Assembly: GCF_030272615.1 (NCBI RefSeq)
Contig: NC_081409.1
Location: 913,631,840-913,695,839, forward strand
DNA: 64,000 bases
Origin: Cryptomeria japonica
Lineage: Eukaryota > Streptophyta > Pinopsida > Cupressales > Cupressaceae
Direction: 5' to 3'
Under the pieces are notes generated by a model, which saw only the letters and a list, made by a program, of their open reading frames with translations, was not told the origin of the DNA and did no database searches. The position numbers and the translations under genes are program-made. Position 1 is the stretch's first letter. Each line of letters opens with the position of its first letter. This document shows positions 11,132 to 23,601 of the stretch, one piece after another.

Positions 11132-11952
11132 TTATAATGGTGCTTTACCTTCATACTTACTTCCAATATAACCTTTAGGCATTTTCCTTGCAAATAGTGC
11201 TTCAAGTTCTTCTAGTTCTTCATTTTCCTTCCTGATATCTTCAAGTTCTCTTACATAAAGTGATTTCCAATCAGATTTATCAGATGATGATGATGATGCA
11301 AATGATGATATTTTGAAGGATAAATATATCTTAATTGTAGCAATAGGACCAAATTCCTCGAGCTCAAATGTTGAAAGTTTTCCAACCAAGGTATTTCTAG
11401 ATACTGATGTATTAGGCATTGTTCTCAACTCATTAATAGTAGTTACTTTCATTTTGCATGTCAGTGGCAATGCTCTTAAAACTTTAGAAACAATTTCATC
11501 TTCACTTAAGGAACCTCCACAACATTCTATTCCTAAAACAATTTCATTAACCCTTTCCATAAAAGAATAAATTCTTTCATCTTCTTCCATTTTCAGATTT
11601 TCATACCTGACCCGAAAGAATTCTAGTTTTGCAATTTTGATAGTGGTATCTCCTTCATTCAATGTCTCCAATTTATCCCAAATGGCTTTAGCAGTAGATT
11701 GGTCTGATAATCCCATGATTTGTTGATTAGACAAGGCGCTCAGAAGTGCTTCTCTTTCTTTGCAATCATTTTCCATGTCTTTAGCCAATCTTGGTGGATG
11801 AGGTTGATTTGGTAAAGGAGCAATATAGCCACTCTTTGTAACATCCCATATGTCTCTTCCAATGCAATTCATATATGTCTCCATTCTGATCTTCCATATA
11901 CCTTAATTAGTTCCATCAAGTTTTTATCCTTCTTGAAAAAGTTAGTTGCCAT
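11132..11952 (-). pseudogene. B: gag (UBN2-type capsid)
   Basis: The likely start is the ATG at 11952-11950, which gives MATNFFKKDKNLMELIKVYG. A frameshift near 11886 then leads into a 250-codon stretch (11884 to 11132) with WDKLETLNEGDTTIK, YENLKMEEDERIYSFMERV and VLRALP, typical of copia gag. A Ser-rich, then Glu-rich region precedes the zinc knuckle. It starts about 40 bp inside the primer site, as usual for copia. Confidence 0.9.
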
Positions 11953-11992
11953 AGAATCTCCTCAAGCTATTAAACTTCTGCAAAAAGAGGAA

Positions 11993-12004
11993 TTGGCTCT
12001 GATA
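11993..12004 (-). promoter_or_regulatory. B: primer binding site, initiator-Met tRNA type
   Basis: On the minus strand TATCAGAGCCAA directly follows the LTR end. This is the core of TGGTATCAGAGC used with initiator Met-tRNA. The leading TTGG seen in elements G and F is missing, so a small deletion is likely. Confidence 0.8.
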
Positions 12005-12866
12005 ACTGAGAGGGGGGGTGAATCAGTTACTTATTAATTTCAACCCAAATATAACTTAATAAAACTTGATACTTAATACCGGTAAACCAAACTTAATATC
12101 GGTAGACAGATTAGCAGTTAATATTAATACCGGTGAAACTTAATGCATAGAACAGAAAGAGAAACAATATCCACAACACATAACATAGATATTTGTACGT
12201 GGAAACCCTGTAAGAGGAAAAACCATGGTGGGAAACCTTACCCACAATCAGATGATACTACTGCAGATAGTATGTGTATACAAATGAGGTCTGCACATGC
12301 CAGAAGGCCAACCACCTAGAGCTCATTGCTGAATCACAAAATAAGAGTCACACTTACTACAATTGGGTAGTTAAATCGAATGATAATGTATTGCTCAAAG
12401 TAGCATCTAAAATACTGGATTCAGTACCGGTTAAGCTCTCCTAATCACCTTCAAACATTCCTTGAACCTTCTCTATGGTCTGCTCATATGATCTTCAATA
12501 TTCACACATACCATGTGATAATCCCATAACCATATACCATCTCTCTATCTATTACTTTATCTCACAAATGAGATCTTACATATATACCAAAACCTAAGAC
12601 CAAATGTGTAGGTTGGCTCACCAAGAATATTACAGTCAATTACAAATAAGTCAAGATGCGATGCATCATGTCGACTCAATATATTAGCAACAATATCCAA
12701 TTAATTAAATCATCTCCATAACATGTCGTGTTGATCTGGAATACATAATGCATGTCGGTCATAACCTAGACCAATTTGTCGGTAACAATAAATATGTCAA
12801 CCCAATTAGACCAATAACCAAAATACCAAAACAAAGTGCCCAAACCATGTCTTCAACATAACCAAG
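12005..12866 (-). repeat. B: 5' LTR, larger part
   Basis: The plus strand starts ACTGAGAGGGGGGGTGAATC, the common end of this copia LTR group, and runs to the CCAAG at 12862-12866, where element D is inserted. It contains the conserved block GTGGAAACCC ... GGAAAAACCATGG near 12198-12228. The remaining part lies at 25048-25247. Confidence 0.88.
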
Positions 12867-14271
12867 TGTAGATAGGAATTTGGAAACCATCAAAGCAAGT
12901 AGCAAATAAGACTAGTTCAATCACAAAAACTAGATTGCAATGATAAATCCTAATAACATTCAATAGAAAACATGAAGACAAGATATTCAAAATGAAATTA
13001 AAGCAAACCAAATGCAGATATCTCCTCCATAATTCTCCATTGTCCTTCTTTCTCCTTCAAATTGCTTTGTTTGTGGATCTCACCTACAAGTGCATAAGCA
13101 TAATATGAAAGCGTGATTGATTGATCGGGGGTCCTGATTGAAGAAATTCATCCAATTTATAGACAAATTGGAGAGAGGACAAGATTAGCATGAAGAGATT
13201 TGAAAGGAAATTTCAAATCAAGAATGACAAATTATGACAAAATTGACAAGGTTGCTATGCAAAATTGATTGATTGACAAATTATGACAAATTATGACAAT
13301 ATTGAAATGTCATTCCCATGAAATTAGGAGAAATAGGAGAAAAATAGGAGAAAATAGAAAATTAGATGAATTGGAAATTAGGAAATTAGAAATTAGTAAA
13401 TTGGAAAATTAGGTAAATTAATTAATAATTTTTCATTCATTAATTAATTCACAAAAAAGAGGAAAGAATTAATTAGCCAATTAAATTAATATTTAATTGT
13501 GACAAGAAGACCTAGGATAAATAAATAAATTATTTAACCTAGAGGGAAAATGACAATCAAGATTAAATGAATAAATCATAAAACCTTAGAAGATGAATTA
13601 GAAATGCAAGGACGACAATTAGGTCTTGACAAAAGATAATTGATATAAGGTCGATAATTCTGACTTGATAAATGATTTGATTGATAAACAATTGAGATTG
13701 GTTGGAAAATTGACCAAGATTGATAAAGAGACCAAATTGATAGGCGCCAATTGACGAGGAACAATGACTAATTGATCCAAATTGACACGATTGAAAAGGA
13801 CAACGATCAATGAAAAATCGATCGCAAAATTGACGAGATTGACAAGAACAATGATCGATGACAAATCGATCACAAAATGACAAGATTGAAAAGGATGAGG
13901 ATCGATGATGAATTGATCGCAAAATGACAAGATTGACAAGAGGACAAAACCCTAATTCTATCATCGATTAGGATTGACGATGTCCAAAATGAAATCGAAT
14001 TGACGATGTCAAAATATGCCAAATGAGCACGCACATTGATGCGACAAGATAAGATCAACCAAAATCATGACTGAAGATTGTTATCGACAAGACCAAATTC
14101 GAAAGCGAGAAAAATGAGGAATGCGGAAGAAGGACTCGATGCTCACAAATGATAAAGACCAAGTGCGCAACATAGAAGAAATGTTAATGTGACACAAAAA
14201 CCCTAAAATAAGGCAATGCGCAAATGTTAAAGTATGACTCCGCAAGCGTTGACCATTTTTAGATGTCTACA
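12867..14271 (-). repeat. D: left LTR (3' LTR in its orientation)
   Basis: This 1405-bp copy has a minus-strand TATA box (TATAAATT) at 13154-13161. It also has AT-rich inverted repeats near 13400-13530 and three tandem units with GATCGAT...ATCGATC dyads at about 13800-13945. Short open frames across it are products of low complexity, not genes. Confidence 0.95.
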
Positions 14272-16471
14272 TTTTGCCCTTCTTTGAGACAATGCGATTC
14301 TAAGCGTTGTTTCAAAGAACAATAATGAAAATGCCCTAGACAATGACAATGACATATGCATGCCCCCTTAAGGAATTGGCTGGAAACATCTAGAAAAGAG
14401 GCCAAGTAATCGATAAGAATGACAGAAGACGATAGGTTCGAACGGATCAAACAGACTACCAAGACTGACGGAAGAAATGTTAGTAAGAAGAAATTAGATA
14501 GAGGACAGCTAGAGATGAAGGAAAACTTGCTTTCACAAATGCACATAAGTAGGTGAGAACCTTTATTTATTGTAGCAAAGTGGATGTAGAGCATCATGGC
14601 ATTGAAGGCCAGAGCTAGAATGCAACCCCTTTTGCAAAAGACAGACACATCGCACACAAGGAATGAGTGAAGCATCCTAGGGTGCATACATCAAGGGTCG
14701 AGGTATGTGTGGTGTTCACAAAGCAAACTTACTGATCACAGGCACCCAATGATATAGTTGCTCCAAGTTGTGACAAACATTCCACAAACAACAAACACAA
14801 CAAAAAAAGGAAAGGGACCATGAACCATCCCGGTCACTCTAAATCACTCAGTGACATCCTTGAGCAACATAGGAACATGATCGAAGCCAAAGATAAATCA
14901 ATAAAAAGATAAGATGCACAAATTCAACCAAGTCAAAAAAACATTGTGATCGTCATTGTCAAAAGTGGAAAATAAGAATGATCATGCTATCTGGTTTCAG
15001 GGAATGCGGTACCCCATCTAAGACAGGACATAGTCTGGTTTCAAGTATACCACACCCTGTATAAGACCCATGATAATAGTGACAAGGACAAATGATATGG
15101 ATGTTGATTGATGGACATGACAAGTTTAATCAGTTTGAATGTCTGGTTTGATCGAAAAGTTCATTTGTTAATGCATGATTTCATTAAAGCACAATGTGTG
15201 ATTGAGTGCCGTTGGATGTATGCTCAACGATCTGTCTATGCATAGAGGGGATATTTTTGTTTTGTTTTTTAGCACTTTATTTGACTTTTTAGGAATTTTT
15301 TTAGGACATTTTATGATTTTTAGGGATTTTTTCAGGACTTTTTTCAATTTTTAGAGATTTTTTCAAGACATTATTTGATTTTTGGAGATTTTTTTAAGGA
15401 CATTTTATGATTTTTAGGGATTTTTTTCAGGACATTTTATGATTTTTAGGGATTTTTTTAAGGACATTTTATGATTTTTAGGGATTTTTTTCAGGACATT
15501 ATTTGATTTTTATGATTTTGCCCCTAGTGTCTAGCAAGGCAAGGAATATGACAGGTGAATAAATAGGCTTGCTAAAATGTTGGTGGATAGAGGGAAGACA
15601 AAGGCCTTTTATTATGGAGACAATGCAAATGCAATTTTCAAGGGCTATTGCGTGATGGGACAAGAGACTGGATATGACAACGTAAAGCAGGAACATGGCA
15701 TGAGGGACATGTCAAGAGGTTTTTGAAACTATGTTTAAATTTTGCGTCCTTATGTCAGATCAAGATAAAGGAATGAAAAAGAGTGTATGGATAGTGATAA
15801 GATATGGATGGGATAAGCAAGACCAAGAATGGATAAGGGACATGGACTGAAGGTCGGGATAGGTTAAGGGATAGTGGCAGAAAGTTGCAATAAGCTAGGG
15901 AATATGGATGAAAGGTTATAATAAGCAAATGGATAAAGACCAAAAGCTATGATAGAATAAAAGTTACAAACAAGATGCATGATGCTCATGAAGATCCTCA
16001 GCCTTGTCAAGATCAAAGGTGGAAAGGGAAACTGGACATGAGGGACAATAGGATATAAAGGGTAATGACAGGGGTTCGATAGGATAATGGAACAATGAAG
16101 GACAAAAGGATATGATAGGATAAAACCTGTCCCCAAGTACGGTATGCAAGAAGTTCATAGATTACGCATGACACTTGTTTGCCAGGTTTTCATCACGGTA
16201 CTTGCCCAAGGCACCTGTTTGCCAGGTTTTCACCAGTGGACGAATTATTTTTGCTTTACTTTTTTCTTTTGTCTTTTTTTTTTCACTTTTTTTTTTGTAT
16301 TTTGACTTTTTCAATAGATGATGGACACATGATAGGGGATGGAAGAAGGACACAAGCATCTTTTTGTTTGGATAGTATCCTTGAAAAAAATGGACCATGA
16401 CCTTTAAAAGTATGCTCAAAGATGTTGGTAGGATAAAGACATGGAAAATAAGATGAAACTAAGGCAAGGAT
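14272..16471 (-). other. D: 3' non-coding region with 32-bp repeats
   Basis: Starting at the polypurine tract (AAAGAAGGGCAAAA on the minus strand at 14272), this region shows no conserved coding. At 15260-15520 it holds about seven copies of a 32-bp unit containing GATTTTTAGGGATTTTTT and AGGACATTTT. The same A-rich repeat type appears on the other strand in element E at 52510-52830. Confidence 0.75.
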
Positions 16472-19284
16472 TTATGCAAAGGATTGGACCAGAGGGATGG
16501 AAGGATGGAAAATATGCATTGGATAATAGGTAGGGTATTGGAAGAATTGGGCTTCAGTGGATGGCAAGATCAACATTGGCACACACCTTGAGGGGTGATG
16601 GACTGATGGAGGAAAAATGTATTTTGGATATTGAGATTTTGAGGAAGGAAAGGCTATGGATTTTGGGACATAATGGCCCAAAACGGATGAAGAAGGTGGT
16701 GGAGGAACAAATTTGAGAGGTTTGGATGGAGGAATAGAAACTTTGGATGCCAAGTTGGATGTTTCTTTAGGCTTTTGTGCTTCAAGAAGCCACTTAGGGA
16801 TCCACATGGTTTTTGATTTTTCATGCTTTTGTGGTTCCTTGGAGTGCATTGCTAACACAAGGGATTTAGGAACCCATATAGATTTTGAATTTCCTTTATT
16901 TTTCTCAGTGGGCCTTTGTGGCCTTTTGGATATTTCTTTTTCTTTATAGATCATATTGTTCTTTGTTTTGACATGTTGATTATATTGGACATGTTGATCC
17001 TTGAATACATGTGGATTGCTAGACTTATGACTTTTATGCTTGGCATCCAAATTGCTTGGAGGGGTAAAGGAATGCATGGATGGATATGAATGAAATGGAG
17101 TTCTTTTGGATGGATGAAATTTACTCAAGAATGTGTGCCTTTGCTGACCTTGCATAGAGGATGAAGGAATATAAGGACCTAAGATGGATGGAAAGTATGA
17201 TGGGGAAGGGATATGTTTGGATTTTGAAGGGATGTTGGATTTAGTAGGGGTACCCACGTCTTGAGGAATTTCACTGAGGCCATGACCCTTAATATTTTCT
17301 TTAACATGAAGGGATGCTTGCTTATGGAGATCTACTCCTTTGCCTTTATGAATATCTTGACTTGTAGGGTACTCTTTTCTTTGGGAAGAAGACGCGAGTC
17401 CATTATGAGGTGGATATGATATGAGAGAAATAATGAGATCTTGAAGTGGATCAGATTGGACTAAAGTGGAAGAACCCATTATGCATGTTGAGGGTTCATG
17501 AACATCTTGCACTGACACGTTAGAATCATGAGGGGGACTAGGATTGTGTAGTGGACATGATTCAATGATAGGTTGTTCAAGAGATGGAATGGGAGAAATA
17601 ATGGGATCATCAAAAGAAATGCCATCTTGGAGTGGATATGCTGGATTAGGACATGGAGATGGAGGAACAAGTGGATCTTGTGGAGGATCTGAAGGAATGA
17701 TAGGGTCTTGTGTTGGAAATGAATTTGGAAGGATACTTTGATCTTGACAAGGAGGAAGATCATTGGATTCCTCTTTAAAGGTGCTTTGCTCTTGACTTTT
17801 AATGGAATCATCAGAAAAGATGGAAGGGATATCTTGATCTTTCTCAAGGAATGGAGTGTCAATAAGACTTTGGATAGGATGGACAAGAATAGGGGAATCA
17901 TCATGAGTGTCTGGGAACATTGAGTTTTGGTCAACAATTGGATGGGATGATAAGGTTTCAAGATCTTGATCTTGATCTGTTTTGAGACATGTTTCTTCAT
18001 GCTCTAAATTATCCTCTTGACATGGGGTTGGACTTTGGATATGCATGGGGGATTTTGGCAAGGAATCAATGTTTTGGCATGAAGGAAATGCACTTTGAAC
18101 ATTTGTGATGGATTCTGGAAAGGAATCAATGCTTGAACATGAGGAAGAGGGACTTCAAATGGGGTCCTCTAAAATAGGTAATGGCAATAAAGTGCATGGT
18201 GGCACTGGGTCTTGTATTTTTGAAACATGACAAGGATGTGCATCATGAATTGGATTATCTTGGCAATCAATTACGGATAGCTCTTGGATAATTGCATCCT
18301 TGGGTGTATTGTTTTATGAGGATAACATGGAAGGTTCTTGTGAAACTTCTAAAGGTGTAGGGATACATGCCACTAGAGAGTCAAGTTGTTTGTGGGGAGA
18401 TGACGCATTGCTAGGCATAAGTGTATTATCTTGATCTTCCTCAATAAACTCGCTTGGTAATTTCCTTAAGATCATTGCAATAAAGCCACCTTTCTTTCGA
18501 GGTTTTGGCATTGCTGTATCTGGAATTTGAACTTGTTTGGCAAGAATTTGGTCTTGGTTTGATGTCATGTTTTGATTTCGAACTAGATGTTGATCCAATT
18601 GGTTTGACATGTTCAAAATTTGGCTTGGTGCATGTTGCAACCTTTGTTTTTGAATGTTTGGTTGTGGTTGTTGACATTGATATGTTGATTGAACTTGTTG
18701 ATATTCCACCATTGGTTGAACTATTTGTGGACATTGTATAGTTGGTTGGACATATTGTTGAAATTGGACCATTGGTTGTGTTGGTTATATATGTTGGACC
18801 ATTGGTTGTGTTGGATGAAAATATGATTGATAGTAAACACATTCTTGTTCTTGTTGTGAAGGCACGTAATGTTGTTGTCTCTTTTCTTGAAATTGTTTCA
18901 TCATCTCTATTTTGAGAGGAGAGCTGGTATGTTTGATCGTTCAATAAGAGATCTTACATCAATTGGCTCAATCTTTGGATTTTGACCTGGAAATTTTTGA
19001 AACATTTTGGACATTTGTGATCTATTCTTCTCAATGTTTTTCACTCTTTGTTCCAATATCTCATTTTCTTGAGCTAGTTTCTCCTCTAGTTTTTGTATTT
19101 GGAGACTTGTTTCATCATAAAAAGTTTGATCCAAGTTCTGGGACATGTAGAGATTGGATTGACATGATTGATTGCTCAATTGTGATGGCATGACTTCATA
19201 AGAAGGTTGAGATCTCATTTCAACAAACATATCACTATGCAATGCAACTAATGGGATTGACAAATGCAACCTAAAGGATGACAA
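16472..19284 (-). pseudogene. D: long ORF of unknown function, Pro/Ser/Gln-rich
   Basis: On the minus strand, about 940 codons are open except for a frameshift near 18920 and stops near 18788, 18314 and 18157. The likely start is the ATG at 19284. Residues 60-110 have a coiled-coil look (QKLEEKLAQENEILEQRVKN). A Gln/Pro-rich middle (QQ, QP and VQ repeats, 18900-18600) follows, then a basic KPRKKGG patch, then about 500 residues dominated by Pro, Ser, Asp and His with recurring QDPIIPS-like phrases and a Pro/Lys-rich tail. No protease, RT, integrase or zinc knuckle is seen. It occupies the gag position of element D and may be a divergent gag or an acquired gene. I do not recognise it. Confidence 0.6.
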
Positions 19285-20482
19285 TGCAACTTAATGTTTT
19301 TGCTATTTTTCAAGATTTAGACAAACTCATGAATGCAATTCTAAAAATGAGACCCTTAGGAAATTGAAATGATGTCTAGACCTCAAAGGCCAAAAGGACC
19401 AAGTGACAAAAGGACAAAATGACAATGTCTCCCCTATATGCTTGGATACTAAGCTAGGTTTGACCAAATGACATTGATGACAAAAAGACAAAAGTTTGAT
19501 AATGTCTAGACTTCCTAACAACAACTTAGGGTATCATCCAAAGATTTGGATTACTCAAGTATGACAAAACCTAGTTTTGACACTATATGCAAAGGGACAA
19601 TTACTATGCAAATGACTCTAATATGATATTGATGCTCTGCAAAAAGGATTAGAAAATCTGTTTGATGGCAACACACACAAGAGAACAAGAAACAAACGTT
19701 AGTGTTAGCAACAAAAGATTATCCTAAACAGGCATATCAAGAGAGATATTAAGCATGAAATAGAAAGCATATAAACATAGAATAAAATAGCTAATCAAGA
19801 TGCTCATAGTTGCTCCTCCCTTGTTCCTCTCCTCTCCAAGTCCCAAATGAGTGTAGCTCTCAGCAGCTTTTTGCACTATGGATGCTTATGGAGGATTGAG
19901 ATTTAATATTAAGCTTCAAATATGAAATGAAAAGCTAAATACTATGCTATTGATGCTAAAATGATTGATTTTACCAAAAAGACAAGATTTTAGTTATGCT
20001 ATGCTAAATGCTCTCTAAAAATGTCTATAGCCTAAATGCATACAAGTTTTCCGGATCTGGATTATGAAGGAATGGTCTCTATTTATAGGAAAAATGGAGC
20101 AATGGATGGCCAGGATTGAAAGGTTTAATCAAGGGTCAAGCTTGAAAGTTGGGGATCCATGTGCACAATTTGCACCAATGAAATGGTGACGAGTGTCAAC
20201 ATAAGATTGGGTTGAGAGAAGAGGTTGGAGGCATTAAATGCCTGAGGAGACCTCATGGTTATCTAGAAGGTAAGGGTCAAGCCTAAATTAGGATTACCCA
20301 CTGGATTAGGAGTTAATGCAAGGATAAACCTTTGTGCAAATGATTAAGAGATAATCATGGTCAAAGCATTAAAGGCTTGATGAGACCCTTGGGTTGGGTA
20401 GAGGTTGAGTCAAAACAAATGTTTTAACCATGTAGGAGGGTTTGGGTTAACCATTAATGGTTATTGTAGACTTTGGGGATTA

Positions 20483-20742
20483 AGTGGTTGAAGGTTGAAA
20501 GCCTTCAATGGTTATCAAAGACTTTGAGACATTTAGTGGTTGAAGGTTGGAAGCTTTCAAAGGTTATCCAAGACTTTGAGACGTTTAGTGGTTGAAGGTT
20601 GGAAGCTTTCAAAGGTTATCCAAGACTTTGAGACATTTAGTGGTTGAAGGTTGAAAGCTTTCAAAGGTTATCCAAGACTTTGAGACATTTAGTGGTTGAA
20701 GGTTGAAAGCCTTTAATGGTTATCAAAGACTTTTAGGCTTTG
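20483..20742 (-). repeat. 52-bp tandem repeat, five copies
   Basis: The marker AGTGGTTGAAGGTTG occurs at 20483, 20535, 20587, 20639 and 20691, an exact 52-bp period. Units end in CAAGACTTTGAGACATTT. The copies differ at a few positions. Confidence 0.95.
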
Positions 20743-21149
20743 AGAAGTGACTCCATTTTGCTTAGGAATGTGACAATAATTAGGGGATGGATTAGGCTAA
20801 TTAGGAAGGGGTTAGAAGAATCTAGAAGGGGATTAGATTTTGCAAGTGGATTTGGTGGGTGAGGGAAAATAGGATTTTATTAAAATAAAAATTCATTTAT
20901 TTCAATAAATGTGTGCAAGTTGTATTTGGATAAATATTCAAATAAATATTAATTTATTTAAATGAGAAAAAGGAAGATAAAGCATTAAAATGCTTGAAGA
21001 CTTTGAGGGGAACCATTAAAGGCTTGAAGACTTTAAGGAAAACCATTAAAGTCTTAAGAAGACTATAGAAGGAAGCCATCAAGTTTGAAGACTTTAAAGC
21101 CATCAAGTTTGAATACTTTAAGGGAAACCATTAAAGGTTTCAAGTGGGT

Positions 21150-21480
21150 GAGGATAAATAGGATTTTAAATAAATAATTTATTTAAAATAGTTGTGCAAC
21201 TTGCTTTTGTAGGAAAATACAAGTGGGTGGAGGATAAAGGTGATTTAAATAAATTATTTATTTAAAATAATTGTGCAACTTGCTTTTGTAGGAAAATACA
21301 AGTGGGTGGAGGATAAAGGTGATTTAAATAAATGATTTATTTATTTAAATGTGAGAGGTGGGATTTTGGGGGATTTAAATAAATATTAATTTATTTAAAT
21401 GTGAGAGGTGGGATTTTGGGGGATTTAAATAAATATTAATTTATTTAAATGTGAGAGAAGATTTAATTAAACAAATATGA
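21150..21480. repeat. Tandem repeats with AT-rich palindromes
   Basis: Two kinds of unit alternate. One is about 77 bp with TGCAACTTGCTTTTGTAGG and GGGTGGAGGATAAAG. The other is about 56 bp with GTGAGAGGTGGGATTTTGGG. Each contains a palindrome of the TTTAAATAAATNATTTATTTAAA type. Confidence 0.9.
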
Positions 21481-23336
21481 TTTATTTATTTAATTAATGG
21501 TATGAATTTGGTTAAGTGAATTAAATCAAATAAATTGAATAATTTATTTAATTAATAGGAGAAGAGGGTTAAGATGAATTAATTAAATATTAATTTAATT
21601 AATTATTAATTGATGGTTAAATAATCAAATAAATACTAAGTATTCATTTAATTAAGTGGACAGATTTATGTGACTATAGATATGATAATGACCTAAGCTT
21701 AATGAAGAGACCTAGGGTATGCAAATGTGACCTATTGTTATGAGGACAAGGATGCAAATGCAAATGTATGACAATGTCAACCCAAGACAAAACCTAAGGT
21801 TGAATTATGAAATGGTATTACTCTAATGCAAGAGGACACATGCAAATGGATGACCCTTATTGATATGCAAAGGAGTATGACCTAGGTGAAACCTAACCTT
21901 TGTAGTTGACAATGAATTTGCAAAATGCAAACCTAGGGTGAACCTAATGTTGAACATGCAATATGACACCTAAGTGAGGACCTAATAATGACATGCAAGG
22001 GGACACCTAAATGAGAACCTAATAAGGACATGCAAATGGACACCTAAATGAAATGGACCAAGTGGAATGCAAGAATGATGCTCTAAGCCCTAAGTATGGA
22101 CAATGGAGGACCTAAACCTAAGTGACATGAATGTTGAGACAAGATTTTGAAAAATGTTTGACAACCATGTTTGAAGGTGTTTTGAACTTTGTTGAATGAA
22201 ATACTCTTGTGTTTAACCTTGTTTTGAATCAATTTGTCTTGTTTTTGAAATGAGACACAACTCAACTTTTGACAAGCAAAGAAGACAAGATATTTTAACT
22301 TAGACTCAAGACAATCATGCTCATTCACACATTTCTTATGGTATGTAAGGACAGTAGGTACTTGAGAGGTAGACTCGTTATGAGATTCAAGGATAATACA
22401 TAGATGCTTGATCCCACGGGCTCCCCTCCATGACACTCACTTCTCAGAGCAGCCAAGCTTCAATCCCCATGGAAATCTCCCCATGGTGAACTTAGCATCT
22501 CTTCCAAGTATCTGAACTCCTCCTTCTCAAGCAACTAGAAGGATTTTGGCCTCTAAATACAAGGTGTTTTAATAAGGATTTATGTTAAGCGCTACTCCTT
22601 GGTGTCACACAAGCGTGATTGAGACACAGGCCCACCAAGATACCAAACAAATGTAGTCGCGCAAGCACAATTTAGACCATGAGGCCCTACTTAGATGTTG
22701 ATATGAGAAAGAGTCCAAGGGTCATTGCTTCCCAAGCAACTACAATTCCCACATAACCCTTCCTTCAAAGCTTTCGCCCATTAGGTATTTATTTATAGTG
22801 AGTTAGAATGCCAAGGTACTCTAGCTATGCTCACTTTGGGTCGTTCCCTTCTCATGATTGTCACTTGCTTGCAAAAGAAAGCAAATGGTTGGGAAGGCAG
22901 GCCCTCTAAAGGTAACAAACAATCCAAAACATGAGAATGGTTTGAAGGTCTGGATTTCTGATCACCCTAAGAAGGATGAGAGCATACTCTCCTACTCCAA
23001 TGTCAAGCTCGACAAGAAAAGTGAACACATGTTTATTCCATCCTACTTAGCAAACATACTAGGTGCCTAATTAAAAATCACAAACACAAAGTTTGGTTGG
23101 AATATAAGGCAACCTGCAAAATCACTAAGTTAGGAGTTTGATTTGTTTGGTCTTTGACTAGCGAACCTACATAAGAATTGTTAGTAGTTTCATTCTTAGT
23201 CTTCGTCACACGTAATGCCAAGGTGATGCATAGAGAATCAATACCAAAGAAAACCAGAATACAAGAACAGAATGCAAAACAAAGTAATTTGCAAGTAAAA
23301 ACACTGATTTTCACCTCTGTTTCTGGGCTTACACAG

Positions 23337-23490
23337 GCGCAGAATATCTTGACACAGGCACAGAATGCCTTAACATAGGCATAGATCCCTTGACACAGGC
23401 GCAAATCCCTTTGACATAGGTGCAGAATGCCTTGACACAGGCGTAGATCCCTTGACACAGGCGCAGATCCCTCCTACATAGGCACAAAAG
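23337..23490. repeat. 21-bp minisatellite, about seven copies
   Basis: The unit CTTGACACAGGCGCAGATCC repeats with a 21-22 bp period. Open frames here encode a 7-residue repeat simply because 21 is divisible by three. It lies about 110 bp from D's right LTR, in the leader. Confidence 0.9.
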
Positions 23491-23601
23491 TGCCCAGAAA
23501 GCTCTGAGTTGCCCTGTTTCTTGCGTTTTCACCTGCAAATCAGCTCAAAAGGCACTCAAAACATGGTTAAATGGTTAGTTCACATCAGGTTCACCAATTA
23601 A

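Larger units (their letters stand above)
19285..23601 (-). other. D: 4.3-kb 5' leader with several repeat arrays
   Basis: This stretch lies between the primer site and the long ORF and I see no credible gene in it. It contains a 52-bp tandem repeat (20483-20742), an AT-rich palindrome array (20860-21660), a series of short phrases based on GACCTA and ATGCAAATG (21700-22090), and a 21-bp minisatellite (23340-23490) close to the primer site. The primer site itself is at about 23581-23598 (minus strand). Confidence 0.75.

Noticed and set aside
13563-13964. Minus-strand ORFs of 106-133 residues, repeated at 24334-24735
   Set aside because: They lie in D's two LTRs across a short tandem repeat. 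Several frames are open at once and no family is recognised.
22858-23070. 70-codon plus-strand ORF in D's leader
   Set aside because: It is on the strand opposite to D, short, and has no recognisable family, promoter or repeat support.
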